Assembly: GCF_017876625.1 (NCBI RefSeq)
Contig: NZ_JAGIOH010000001.1
Coordinates: forward strand, 6,221,501 to 6,285,500
Direction of reading: 5' to 3'
Length of the DNA: 64,000 bases
Source of the DNA: Streptomyces syringium
GTDB taxonomy: Bacteria > Actinomycetota > Actinomycetes > Streptomycetales > Streptomycetaceae
Part shown: one piece after another, positions 30,266-38,214 of the stretch
Numbering within the stretch: position 1 is the first letter of the stretch
Layout: every line of letters begins with the position of its first letter
Notes under the pieces: generated by a model
The model's database searches: none
What the model saw: only the letters and a program-made list of their open reading frames with translations
What the model was told of the DNA's origin: nothing
Translations under genes and position numbers: made by a program

Positions 30266-30943
30266 TCAAGCCGGTGCCGACTCCAGGAGGATCGTCAGGA
30301 GCTCTTCCGGGACGTCCCGCATCAGGTCGTGCTTGCCCGCCAGGGCGTGCGTCGTCCACCGGGGGTCCGTCCGCAGGCGCTCGTACAGTGCGGTGAACGG
30401 TGATGGGCCGCCCCACTCCGACTCCGTCGCGTACACGTACGTCCGGCTCCGGAAGCGGTCGAGATCCCCGCTGAGACGGATGCGTTGCAGGGCCGAGGCC
30501 AGGGGGTGGGGAGTGGTGCGGCGGTCGAAGAACGGCAGCGGCGGGATCGTGTAGCCGGTCTCGCCGACCGTCCGGTGCCAGTCCGGCTCCGCGGGGATGA
30601 GGTCGAAGAGGGAGTCGCCGTCCTGCGGGACGAGCGCGTCGAGGTACACCAGGGAGTCCACGCGCTCCGGCAGCCGGTCACCGACACCGGTGATCACCAT
30701 GCCGCCGTAACTGTGGCCCACGAGCACCGCGTTCTCGATGTCCTCGGCCTCCAGGACGCCGGCCACGTCCTCGATGTGGGTGTCGAGGTTCACGGTGGAG
30801 GCCAGGAGGTGGGCGCGCTCGGCGACACCGGTCAGCGTCAGCGCGTGCACCCGGTGGCCGAGCAGCCGCAGCGGCCCGGTGAGCGTCTCGAAGCTCCAGG
30901 CCCCGTGGCACATGCCGGGAACAAGCACGAAGGTGGCGGTCAA
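30266..30943 (-). CDS. Alpha/beta hydrolase (salicylate-esterase-like)
   Basis: A 225-residue alpha/beta hydrolase. It starts TATFVLVPGMCHGAW (oxyanion region), has the nucleophile in GHSYGG, an Asp near DALVP and a late His in AGKHDLM. The layout resembles the plant methyl-salicylate esterase/hydroxynitrile lyase group also found in actinomycetes. I choose a TTG start at 30943 with a GAGGAG site six bases upstream; a longer frame runs into the preceding gene without a signal. It is the last gene of a three-gene minus-strand operon. The substrate is unknown. Confidence 0.88.
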   Translation of the reverse strand: MTATFVLVPGMCHGAWSFETLTGPLRLLGHRVHALTLTGVAERAHLLASTVNLDTHIEDVAGVLEAEDIENAVLVGHSYGGMVITGVGDRLPERVDSLVYLDALVPQDGDSLFDLIPAEPDWHRTVGETGYTIPPLPFFDRRTTPHPLASALQRIRLSGDLDRFRSRTYVYATESEWGGPSPFTALYERLRTDPRWTTHALAGKHDLMRDVPEELLTILLESAPA

Positions 30944-30953
30944 CTCTGGCTCC

Positions 30954-32153
30954 TCAGTGGTGACGGTCGTGCTGCGGGCGGCCGTGCTGCGGACGGTCGG
31001 CGCCGGTGGCGCGCCGGTAGCGCTCGGTGATCCGGGCGAGTTCGGCGGGGGTACGGGCGCCCGCGCCCGCATGCATCTCGCGGTTGGCGGCGATCACGGC
31101 CGCCGTCGCCTCCCGGCGCGTCCTCTCGTACGCGGCCAGGCCCGCCGGGCCGCCGGCGCCGGCGAGCGCGTCGGCCAGGGCACGGGCGTCGACGACCGCC
31201 TGCGACGCGCCGTTCGCCCCGACCGGATACATGGGGTGCGCGGCGTCGCCGAGCAGGGTCACCCGGCCCGAACCCCAGGACGGCAGGGGGTCCCGGTCGA
31301 CCATGGGGTACTCGAGGATCATCGAGCTGTCGGCGATCAGGGCGGGCACGTCGAGCAACCCGAGCTTCCAGTGGCCGATGTGGCGCAGAACGTCCTCCGG
31401 GCGGCCCGGGAGGTTCCAGTTGGCATCGCCGGGCAGTGGGCCCGGGTCGGCGACCTGCACCTGGGCCACCCAGTTGACGAGGTCCGGTTTGATCGGGTAG
31501 GCGATGAGTTCCAGACCCGCCTCGCTCCCCGCGCCCCGTGCGACGACGCCCGCGCCGCGCGCGATGAGCATCGACTCGCCGCCGAGGAAAGGCCGTCGCT
31601 CGGTCACCCCGCGCCACATCCGTACCCCTGACCACGCCAGTGGTCCCTGATCGGGGTGCAGTTGGGCGCGCACGGCCGAGTGCAGCCCGTCCGCCCCGAC
31701 GAGGAGGTCCGCCGCGGACTCCGTGCCGCCCGCCTGGGCCCGTACGGATTCGGCGTCCTGCGTGAAGCCCGTCAGCCGGGCACCGGTGCGGACGGCGTCC
31801 GCACCGAGCCGCTCGCGCACCGCGGACAGCAGCAGCATCTGCAGCCGCCCGCGGTGCACGGCGTACTGCGGCCGGTCATAGCCCCCGGCGAGCCCGCGCT
31901 TCTCGGTGAAGAGCGTGGTTCCGGACCGGTCGCAGTAGACGTTCTCCGTGATGGCGACGCCGATACGGGCCAGGTCGTCACCGAGACCGAGGTCGGTGAG
32001 CTCCCGCACGGCGTGGGGGAGGAGGTTGATGCCGACGCCCAGAGGGCGGAGTTCGCGGGCGCCCTCGACCAGGGACGACTCGATGCCCGCAGCGTGCAGG
32101 GCGAGGGCGGCCGTCAGCCCGCCGATCCCGGCCCCGGCTATGAGGACGCGCAT
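30954..32153 (-). CDS. FAD-dependent aromatic monooxygenase
   Basis: A 399-residue group A flavin monooxygenase of the salicylate hydroxylase/PhzS type. The dinucleotide motif is GAGIGG at the very N-terminus, DLLVGADGLHS follows, and LLGDAAHPMYPVGANG is the FAD ribityl motif. Such enzymes hydroxylate aromatic rings using NAD(P)H and oxygen. It begins two bases after the NTF2-like gene and ends about 10 bases before the hydrolase, so the three are co-transcribed. Aromatic degradation or tailoring is a fair inference; the substrate is not. Confidence 0.93.
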   Translation of the reverse strand: MRVLIAGAGIGGLTAALALHAAGIESSLVEGARELRPLGVGINLLPHAVRELTDLGLGDDLARIGVAITENVYCDRSGTTLFTEKRGLAGGYDRPQYAVHRGRLQMLLLSAVRERLGADAVRTGARLTGFTQDAESVRAQAGGTESAADLLVGADGLHSAVRAQLHPDQGPLAWSGVRMWRGVTERRPFLGGESMLIARGAGVVARGAGSEAGLELIAYPIKPDLVNWVAQVQVADPGPLPGDANWNLPGRPEDVLRHIGHWKLGLLDVPALIADSSMILEYPMVDRDPLPSWGSGRVTLLGDAAHPMYPVGANGASQAVVDARALADALAGAGGPAGLAAYERTRREATAAVIAANREMHAGAGARTPAELARITERYRRATGADRPQHGRPQHDRHH

Positions 32154-32155
32154 GA

Positions 32156-32518
32156 TCAGCCGGCGATCTCGGGGCGGTCGATGATGCGCAGCCAGGTGCC
32201 GTCGGCCTGCTGCCGGGCGACCTGGACGCGCCCGCCGGTACCGTCGGAGGGCCGCGTCGAGGTGACGGCCAGATCGCCGTTGCGCACGGTCGGCAGCGGC
32301 TCCTCCACCTCGAAGCGCGGCGCCTGCGCCATCATCTGCCGGTACAGGGCGAGGATCGCCTCCCGGCCGACGGTCTGCGACCCCGGCGGGTAGGCGACGA
32401 CGGCGTCCTCCTCGTAGAGCTCGGCGAGCCCTTCGGCGTCACCGGCGTTGGCACGCTCCACGAACATCCGGGCCAGGTCCTCGGGCTCGTCGGCGCGAGT
32501 ACGGGGGGTGGGGCTCAT
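32156..32518 (-). CDS. NTF2/SnoaL-like protein (SgcJ/EcaC type)
   Basis: A 120-residue cone-shaped-fold protein. It has the pattern of the SgcJ/EcaC group: MFVERANAGDAEGLAELY at the start, a VGREAIL middle, and a C-terminal WLRIIDRPEI strand. These proteins act as small isomerases, cyclases or accessory proteins, often beside oxidoreductases. It is the first gene of the minus-strand operon. The function is not predictable. Confidence 0.88.
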   Translation of the reverse strand: MSPTPRTRADEPEDLARMFVERANAGDAEGLAELYEEDAVVAYPPGSQTVGREAILALYRQMMAQAPRFEVEEPLPTVRNGDLAVTSTRPSDGTGGRVQVARQQADGTWLRIIDRPEIAG

Positions 32519-33215
32519 GGCGGATCGGCTCCTTCTTGGTCCTCGACGTGCGGGCCCGGCCTTTGGCGGCCTGCCCTGTCACTCCAGCGTGGCGTCGAAG
32601 GATCTAGAAGTCCAAGAGCGGAATGTGCTGGCCGCTAGAAGCAATCGTTATGGCGTCTCGCCGACTCGCCTGAGTCGTCATGGTGGCCGAGGCGGCCAAC
32701 CCGGTGCGGCGGCGGCCACGTTGCGTCGCCGACGGGAACGCGGTGCGCCAGCCTTTACGGGGCCGTGGGGTCAGTGCTCGCACAGCGGCCGCCGCCTCCG
32801 GCAGGGAGCCAGCTGTCGACCTCCCCCGCCGGCCCGGCTGCCATTCGCGGTTACAGCGTGACTTCGACGAGGCGAACAGGACGGACCGCCGGACTTCGGT
32901 GAGACCGGTCAAGGCCCGCTGAGACGGGACACGGGTTCCCCATCCCCGAGCGGCTCACGTCCCACACCGCCCTCCCCGCACCGGTGATCGACCCGGTGGC
33001 TGATGATCCAGGCCCACAGGTGATCGGCTCGGCGTCAGCACGCCAAATGATCCCCGGGATCCCACCTCGGACCATCTTCCCTTCGTCACCCATGAGTGGT
33101 CCTCCCGCCTCTCACCTGCTGAACCTGCCCGTCAACGTCTGAGCCCAGCTCCCCGACCGGTTGAACGTCAACTGAACTCACCACCAGCGGTACTGCCGGC
33201 CGCCACCCTGGCGCG
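32519..33215. other. About 700 bases without a recognisable gene
   Basis: This stretch lies upstream of the minus-strand operon. Short frames exist on both strands, but none shows a convincing domain, start signal or codon pattern. A promoter for the NTF2-like gene should lie near 32520-32650, where AT content rises. It may hold remnants of a lost divergent regulator, but I cannot show that. Confidence 0.5.
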
Positions 33216-33546
33216 ATGCGAACCATCGCCGCCATATGCGCGGCCATCCTCGCCCCCCCTCACCGGCTGTACGGAGAACAGACTCACACCCGCGGCCACC
33301 GACGCCGCCCCAGCCCACACCCTCAGCCACGCCCAGGTCACCCAGCAGTGCATCGACGCCGTCGCCACCCGAGCCACCGAACAAGCAGGCGACACGCCAT
33401 TCGAACCCGCACTTCACGCCTGCCTGTCTTTATCAGACAGCGAATACCTCGACGCCTACATGCGCGGCCTCCGCCAACAGAGCCAAGCCGGCCGCGACGA
33501 ACTCCAACGGCAACTCGACGCAGCCCGCAGCAACGACACCCAGTAA
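33216..33546 (+). pseudogene. Small lipoprotein gene with a frameshift in a C7 run
   Basis: The ATG at 33216 begins a signal-peptide-like MRTIAAICAAILA, then the frame turns into Arg/His/Pro-rich nonsense after seven Cs (33254-33260). Removing one C gives APLTGC, a proper lipobox, and a sensible acidic, helical protein. That protein includes QVTQQCIDAV and FEPALHACL, with DELQRQLDAAR near the TAA at 33544. The restored product would be about 108 residues. Either the gene is broken, the run slips, or the read has an indel. The family is not recognised. It lies 21 bases before a small membrane-protein gene. Confidence 0.65.
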
Positions 33547-33567
33547 CTCGCACCGACCGGAGACCCC

Positions 33568-33909
33568 ATGGTCCAGCCCAGTCCCTACATCACTACCCCG
33601 ATGCCCGGCCGGCCCCGCATGTACAACACCAAGATCGCCCAAGCGATCTGGACGGCCGTACCCGTCATCACGATCGGCTTCGCCGCAGCCGTCCCCGTCG
33701 TCGTCGCCGCCGTCAAAGGCGTCACCAAACCCTGGGTCCCCGCCGCCTACGTCCTCGCTGAAATCATCACCTTCGGCACCGCCTTAACCCTCGATGACGG
33801 CGGCAAAACCGAACATCCGCTCGGCGGCTTGCTGATCCTCGCCCTCATGCTCACAGCAGCCACCCACACCGCACTTCTCGACACCCACAAAGCCCCCGGT
33901 GCCAAGTAG
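33568..33909 (+). CDS. Small membrane protein
   Basis: A 113-residue protein with about three hydrophobic segments (IWTAVPVITIGFAAAVPVVV; WVPAAYVLAEIITFG; GGLLILALMLTAATH) separated by short polar loops. No family is recognised. The ATG has a GGAG site six bases upstream. It follows a frameshifted lipoprotein gene closely, so both may have formed one envelope-related operon. Codon use is a little less GC3-biased than the flanks, consistent with accessory DNA. Confidence 0.75.
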   Translation: MVQPSPYITTPMPGRPRMYNTKIAQAIWTAVPVITIGFAAAVPVVVAAVKGVTKPWVPAAYVLAEIITFGTALTLDDGGKTEHPLGGLLILALMLTAATHTALLDTHKAPGAK

Positions 33910-34097
33910 CCGCGCCCTGCTCTTGTCGGGTCACGAGCAATACGGCAAGGCCGCCAGCCCGGCCACTATCCCTGTACGCCAACGCGGCACCTGACAACCC
34001 CCGCGCCCCCCGCCAACCCACCCGCAGCCCGCACCATCGGCACAAACGGCCAGCGAACGCCTGACCGCCGAAGCCACAAACCGGCAACCTGTACTAA

Positions 34098-34264
34098 ATG
34101 GGGGGCAACCACACCACGCCAGACGCCGCATGCCCCGACTGCGGCAACGTCCAAGACCACCGACCACTCCGAAGCGGCGGCTGGATCCGCCTCGAACCCG
34201 AACCACAACTCCCCACCGCCGCCGTCCCCGAACAGCACCGATGGTTCATCACGGCCGACGGGTA
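34098..34264 (+). pseudogene. DUF6083-like gene, 5' part, split by IS21
   Basis: The N-terminal half of a small Cys-containing protein: ACPDCGNVQ, then GGWIRLEPEP and HRWFITADGY. This resembles the actinobacterial DUF6083 type (family name from memory). It is interrupted at codon 56 by the IS21 element. The remaining half lies at 36955-37102 in the same frame once the element and one target copy are removed. The intact protein would be 104 residues. The start has no obvious SD. Confidence 0.8.
34260..34264. repeat. Target-site duplication, left copy (GGGTA)
   Basis: GGGTA directly precedes the IS21 left end and is repeated exactly at 36950-36954. A 5-bp duplication fits the IS21 family. Confidence 0.85.
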
Positions 34265-34340
34265 TGAGAGCGGACAGCGCAAGATCCTTGTAGGCGGACG
34301 GGACGGCCCCCGCTGGGCGGACAGCTGATCTCCCTCTCCG
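34265..34340 (+). repeat. IS21 left end, three iterated units
   Basis: Three GCGGAC-centred units occur at 24- and 23-base intervals. The innermost (TGGGCGGACAG then ATCTCC) is the closest match to its right-end partner. Confidence 0.85.
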
Positions 34341-34430
34341 TGGACCCATTCGTGTCGGTTCCGAACAGACGATCCCTCCGGGGGTTGGCTCAGTGCTGCC
34401 TGGCATTGAGACCGACCACCCGGAGGGACG

Positions 34431-36014
34431 TTGAAGAAGTCTGACAGGGAGATCATGGAAATCTTCGAGGCCCTGGACGCCACTGAATGTGCGCATTCCG
34501 CGGCTGCGCTGGCGGGGGTCGATCCCAAGACCGTGCGACGTTACGCACGGATGAGGGACACCGGTCGGCCAACCGGTCTCGTCCGCCGGCCGAAGATGAT
34601 CGACCCGTTCATGCCGAAGATCGAGGAGTGGGTCGACCGATCGCAGGGCAGGGTGCGGGCCGACAAGCTCCACGACCGCCTGGTCCTGCTGGGGTTCACC
34701 GGTGATGAGCGCACGACCCGGCGGGCGGTGGCGAAGGCGAAGGAAGCCTGGCGGGCCGGGAACCAGCGGACCTATCGGCCCTGGATCACCGAGCCGGGGC
34801 TGTGGTTGCAGTTCGACTGGGGCTGGGGGCCGAAGGTCCCGGGCCCGGGCGGCGGTGAGCCCCGCGTGACGCTGTTGTTCTGCGCGTGGCTGGCCTGGTC
34901 GCGGTTCCGGGTGGTGATCCCGACCTGGGACCGGACTCTGCCGACGCTGGTGACCTGCATCGACTCGACCTTGCGGGCGATCGGCGGGGCGCCGACCTAT
35001 GCGCTGACCGACAACGAGAAGACGGTCACGATCGACCGGGTCGCCGGCATCGCGGTCCGTCATCCCCAAGTCGTCGCGACGGGGCGGCATTACGGGATGC
35101 AGGTTCACACGTGTGTCCCCTTCGATCCCGAGTCCAAAGGCGGGTCGGAGGCGACGGTCCGCATCGCGAAGGCGGATCTGGTGCCCACGACGGCGAATCT
35201 CCGCAAGGAGTACGACTCGTTCGCCGAGCTCCGCGGCGAGTGCGCGATCTTCTGCCAGACGGTGAACAACCGGACCCACCGCGAGACGGGCAAGGCTCCG
35301 TCCTCGATGCTCGACGTCGAGCGGACCAGGCTGCATCCGCTGCCGCCGGCGCCTCACACGCTCGCGCTGGGCGAGTCGAGACAGGTGCTGCGGGACCAGA
35401 CCGTCCGTTTCGGGTCCGTGCGCTATTCGACGCCGTCCGGGCTGGTCGGCCAGGAAGCCTGGGTGAGGGTCGACGGCGACGAGCTGGTCGTCGTGGCCGA
35501 CCTGTCGAAGCTGGCTCACCGGCCGGAATGGATGCAGGGCCCGGCCGGCCTGGCGGAAGTCGCCCGGCACGAGATCGCTCTGCCCGGCCGTCCGGTCATC
35601 CTCGCCGAGCACTATCCCAACCACCCGCAGGAGATGGACGGTTCACCGAAGCCGCCGCGGCCCCGGCCCGTCGATGCCGCCGAGGAAGCCTTCCTCGCGC
35701 TCGGTCCCGGGGCGAAGTCCTGGCTGATCGAGGCCGCTGCGGCGGGGACCACCCGGATGCGGGTGAAGATGGCCGCCGCCGTCGAGCTCGCGGCCCTGGT
35801 CAGTGTCGCCGAGGTCGACATGTCGCTGGGGCTTGCCGCGACCGCGGGCCGATTCGCCGAGGACGACCTGCTCTCCATCGTCCAGCATCGCAAGTCCGGC
35901 GTCCGTCCCGCCGACCTCGTCGTCGCCGACGAGGCCCACTCCGTTCAGCCCGGCACTTCCGCCTGGGCTGACTTCGGCCGCAACGGCGGCCCGGCAGAAA
36001 GGAATCTTCCATGA
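34431..36014 (+). CDS. istA: IS21 transposase IstA
   Basis: A 527-residue DDE transposase. The N-terminal helix-turn-helix includes VDPKTVRRYARM. The catalytic core shows LQFDWGWG (first Asp), ALTDNEKT (second Asp) and SKGGSEATV (Glu). The TTG start at 34431 follows GGAGGGA by a few bases. It overlaps istB by ATGA, the normal IS21 arrangement. No frameshift or truncation is seen. Confidence 0.95.
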   Translation: MKKSDREIMEIFEALDATECAHSAAALAGVDPKTVRRYARMRDTGRPTGLVRRPKMIDPFMPKIEEWVDRSQGRVRADKLHDRLVLLGFTGDERTTRRAVAKAKEAWRAGNQRTYRPWITEPGLWLQFDWGWGPKVPGPGGGEPRVTLLFCAWLAWSRFRVVIPTWDRTLPTLVTCIDSTLRAIGGAPTYALTDNEKTVTIDRVAGIAVRHPQVVATGRHYGMQVHTCVPFDPESKGGSEATVRIAKADLVPTTANLRKEYDSFAELRGECAIFCQTVNNRTHRETGKAPSSMLDVERTRLHPLPPAPHTLALGESRQVLRDQTVRFGSVRYSTPSGLVGQEAWVRVDGDELVVVADLSKLAHRPEWMQGPAGLAEVARHEIALPGRPVILAEHYPNHPQEMDGSPKPPRPRPVDAAEEAFLALGPGAKSWLIEAAAAGTTRMRVKMAAAVELAALVSVAEVDMSLGLAATAGRFAEDDLLSIVQHRKSGVRPADLVVADEAHSVQPGTSAWADFGRNGGPAERNLP

Positions 36015-36847
36015 CCGGCATCGCGTTGCTGGACCCGGAAACCGACCAGCCCGTCCCGGCCCCGTCTCCGGTCCCCTCCTCACCGGCCCCGCCGCCGATC
36101 CCGGCCGATCTGGAATCCGTCCTGAAGCGGATGCGGTTCCCCTACTTGCGCAAGGCGGCCCCGGACGTGCTGGCCACCGCCCGGTCGCAACGCTGGGACC
36201 CGGCCGAAGTGCTGCGGATCCTGCTGGAAGAGGAGATCAAGGGCCGGGAGGCGGCGACCCGCCGCAGCCACCGCAAGCAGGCGAACCTGCCCACCGGCAA
36301 GACGTTCAGCTCCTGGCGGGAGGAGGACTCCTCCATCCCCGCTCCGACCCAGCAGGCCCTGATGACGCTGGAATGGGTCGGCCGGTCGGAGAACCTCGCC
36401 ATCGCCGGCCCGTCGGGCACCGGCAAGAGCCACTTCGCCGAGGCCCTGGCCCACAAGGCCATCGACCGGGGCATGCAAGTCGCCTGGTTCAGCCTCGAAT
36501 CGCTGACCGCCCACGTCGGCCGGGCCACCGTCGACAACTCCGTCGCGAAGGCGATCGCGAAGATCACCCGGGCCAACCTCATCATCCTGGACGACATCGG
36601 GATGCTGCCGTCCGGCCAGGCCGCCGCCGAGGCGTTCTACCGGGTGATCGATGCCGCCTACGAACGCAGGTCCGTGATCGTGACCTCGAACCTGCATCCG
36701 TCGGGATTCGACTCGATCATGCCCAAGACGCTCGCCACGGCAGCAGTCGACCGGCTGTTGCATCACGCGCACATCGTCCTGACCGAGGGCAGCAGCCTCC
36801 GGCTCACCCAGGCAACCACGGGCAAGGGCGTCAAGCCACTGCACTGA
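36011..36847 (+). CDS. istB: IS21 ATP-binding helper IstB
   Basis: A 278-residue AAA+ ATPase that assists IstA in target selection, related to DnaC. Walker A is GPSGTGKSH and Walker B IILDDIGM; SVIVTSNLHPSGFD is the sensor-like strand. The ATG overlaps the istA stop. It is full length for the family. Confidence 0.95.
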   Translation: MTGIALLDPETDQPVPAPSPVPSSPAPPPIPADLESVLKRMRFPYLRKAAPDVLATARSQRWDPAEVLRILLEEEIKGREAATRRSHRKQANLPTGKTFSSWREEDSSIPAPTQQALMTLEWVGRSENLAIAGPSGTGKSHFAEALAHKAIDRGMQVAWFSLESLTAHVGRATVDNSVAKAIAKITRANLIILDDIGMLPSGQAAAEAFYRVIDAAYERRSVIVTSNLHPSGFDSIMPKTLATAAVDRLLHHAHIVLTEGSSLRLTQATTGKGVKPLH

Positions 36848-36884
36848 GCCAGTCGAGGGACGAAAAGTCACACCGCACAAGGAG

Positions 36885-36949
36885 ATGAACTGTCCGCCCA
36901 CAAAGAGGTGCAATGTCCGCTCACCCGGATGACCGCGTGTCCGTGGACA
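36885..36949 (-). repeat. IS21 right end, three iterated units
   Basis: TGTCCG cores at 36891, 36914 and 36938 mirror the left-end units with identical spacing. The tip GTGGACA adjoins the right target copy. Confidence 0.85.
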
Positions 36950-36954
36950 GGGTA
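36950..36954. repeat. Target-site duplication, right copy (GGGTA)
   Basis: An exact copy of 34260-34264, directly after the IS21 right end. Confidence 0.85.
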
Positions 36955-37102
36955 CGCCGTCGACGGCCACGGAAGCGATCCCAACTGCTACATCGCGCAC
37001 TACCGGGTCTGCAGTCGTCGGCCACACCCCGAGCACATGCACCCCGTGTTCACGGCCATCTGGCTCCGCAACTGCGCCCGCGACGGAATCCCCTTCGACT
37101 GA
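36955..37102 (+). pseudogene. DUF6083-like gene, 3' part
   Basis: The C-terminal half of the split gene reads AVDGHGSDPNCYIAHYRVC and then a basic, His/Pro-rich tail ending GIPFD. It is in frame with the 5' part when the element and one GGGTA are removed. The CxxxHxxxC pattern supports a single small metal-binding-like protein. A start created inside the IS end (36908) could still express it as a fusion, but that is unlikely. Confidence 0.78.
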
Positions 37103-37437
37103 ACAACACCAACGCGCAAGGAAGCGACCGGGTGGCCACCTCGCCGCCTGGTCGCTCATGAGCCTGGAGCGAGTCAGCCCTGGCCGTACCGCGCGATCGC
37201 CGCCACCAACTGGGCGCGCACCCCCTCAAGCAGTCGAGGTGCGCCTTCACCTGCCCGGTCACCCCGCCGAGCCCCTCCGGGCCCCAGGGCGTCCAAGCCC
37301 TCGCCCTCCCACGACCACACCGGCGCGCACGGCACACGACGCGGGCTTACCGCCGCTTGCGCGGAGGCACGGTGGATCACCTCGTTGTCAGTGGTCGCTG
37401 CGACGATCACGTGACGCGACACGAGAGGATCACCGGC
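37103..37437. other. 335 bases without a recognisable gene
   Basis: It lies between the split gene and the DUF4259 gene. I see no domain, RNA or clear hairpin. A likely ribosome site (GAGAGGA) for the next gene lies near its end. Confidence 0.5.
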
Positions 37438-37860
37438 ATGGGTACCTGGGACATCGGCCCGTTCGAGAACGACATGGCCGCAGACTTCGCCTTCGCCCTG
37501 GACGAGGTTGCCGAGACCGGTCGTGAGGCCATGGTCCGCCAGGCTCTGATCACCGCGATCAGTACCCAGGGGTACCTCGACAGCTCCGAGGGAGCGGAGG
37601 CCGTGGCCGCAGCCGCGCTCGTCGCAGCTCGTTGCCCCGGAGGCAAGCCGGTCAGCTCCGTCTACGGCCCCAAGGAGCCCATGCCGGCTTTCGCCGACGA
37701 CCTGCGCGCGTGTGCAGCCGAGGCTCTCGACCGGGTCCTGGCAGCGGATTCCGAGCTGGCTGAACTCTGGGGCGAGAGCGGTGATGACCGGTGGCGACAG
37801 AGCGTCATCCGCCTGCGGGAGACAGTTGTGCGGCGGCATGCGGTCACCAGCTCCAGGTAG
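37438..37860 (+). CDS. DUF4259 domain protein
   Basis: A 140-residue protein starting MGTWDIGPFENDMAADF, the hallmark of DUF4259, a family of small actinobacterial and enterobacterial proteins of unknown function. The rest is acidic and helical. I choose the ATG at 37438 over a longer frame because the family begins exactly there and a GAGAGGA site precedes it. Such genes often sit near mobile DNA; here the IS21 insertion is close by. Confidence 0.88.
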   Translation: MGTWDIGPFENDMAADFAFALDEVAETGREAMVRQALITAISTQGYLDSSEGAEAVAAAALVAARCPGGKPVSSVYGPKEPMPAFADDLRACAAEALDRVLAADSELAELWGESGDDRWRQSVIRLRETVVRRHAVTSSR

Positions 37861-38214
37861 TGAGCCGGGCCCCCTTGCCGCGCACGGATCCAGAGGGCAG
37901 TGAGGCAGAGTCCGGCTGCGGGGCCGACGGTCTCGTGGCGCCGATCGGCGCCGCGGTGGCTGACGGACCCGACGGTCATCGGGCCAAAGCCGCAGAGCCG
38001 GACCGAGACGATCGGCATCGCGCAGCTGCGGAGGCGGCTTCCCCCAGCACGCCGGGGGCAGGGGAGGACCGATCAACTGTGGCTTGATCGGTTCCTTGTA
38101 CATGGATCTGTCGCTTCATAGCGTCGTTGTCGCACCTGTACGGCTATCGCACCGCACACGCCCCACTCGCGGAGCGCGCATCGCGCTGTCCGCATGTCGC
38201 AAGGAGGCAGTTGC
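37861..38214. other. 354 bases upstream of the alkyl sulfatase gene
   Basis: No gene is recognised. It holds a perfect 9-bp inverted repeat (38068-38076 and 38084-38092, seven-base spacer), which could be an operator or the terminator of the preceding gene. Confidence 0.5.
38068..38092. promoter_or_regulatory. 9-bp inverted repeat upstream of alkyl sulfatase gene
   Basis: ACCGATCAA and TTGATCGGT are separated by seven bases, 122 bases before the start. The arms are not GC-rich, so an operator is at least as likely as a terminator. Confidence 0.4.

Larger units (their letters stand above)
34265..36949 (+). mobile_element. IS21-family insertion sequence, intact, 2685 bp
   Basis: The element carries istA and istB and begins TG and ends CA. 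Each end has three related units built around CGGAC: at 34271, 34295 and 34318 on the left, mirrored at 36938, 36914 and 36891 on the right. Both ends show the same 24- and 23-base spacings and the same 6-base offset from the tip. Such multiple terminal repeats are usual transposase-binding sites in IS21 elements. The 5-bp direct repeat GGGTA flanks it, and a small gene is split cleanly, so insertion seems recent and the element potentially active. Confidence 0.93.

Noticed and set aside
32604..32912. Minus-strand frame upstream of the NTF2-like gene
   Set aside because: Composition is unlike a real protein and no regulator motif is visible. Kept only as an unresolved intergenic stretch.
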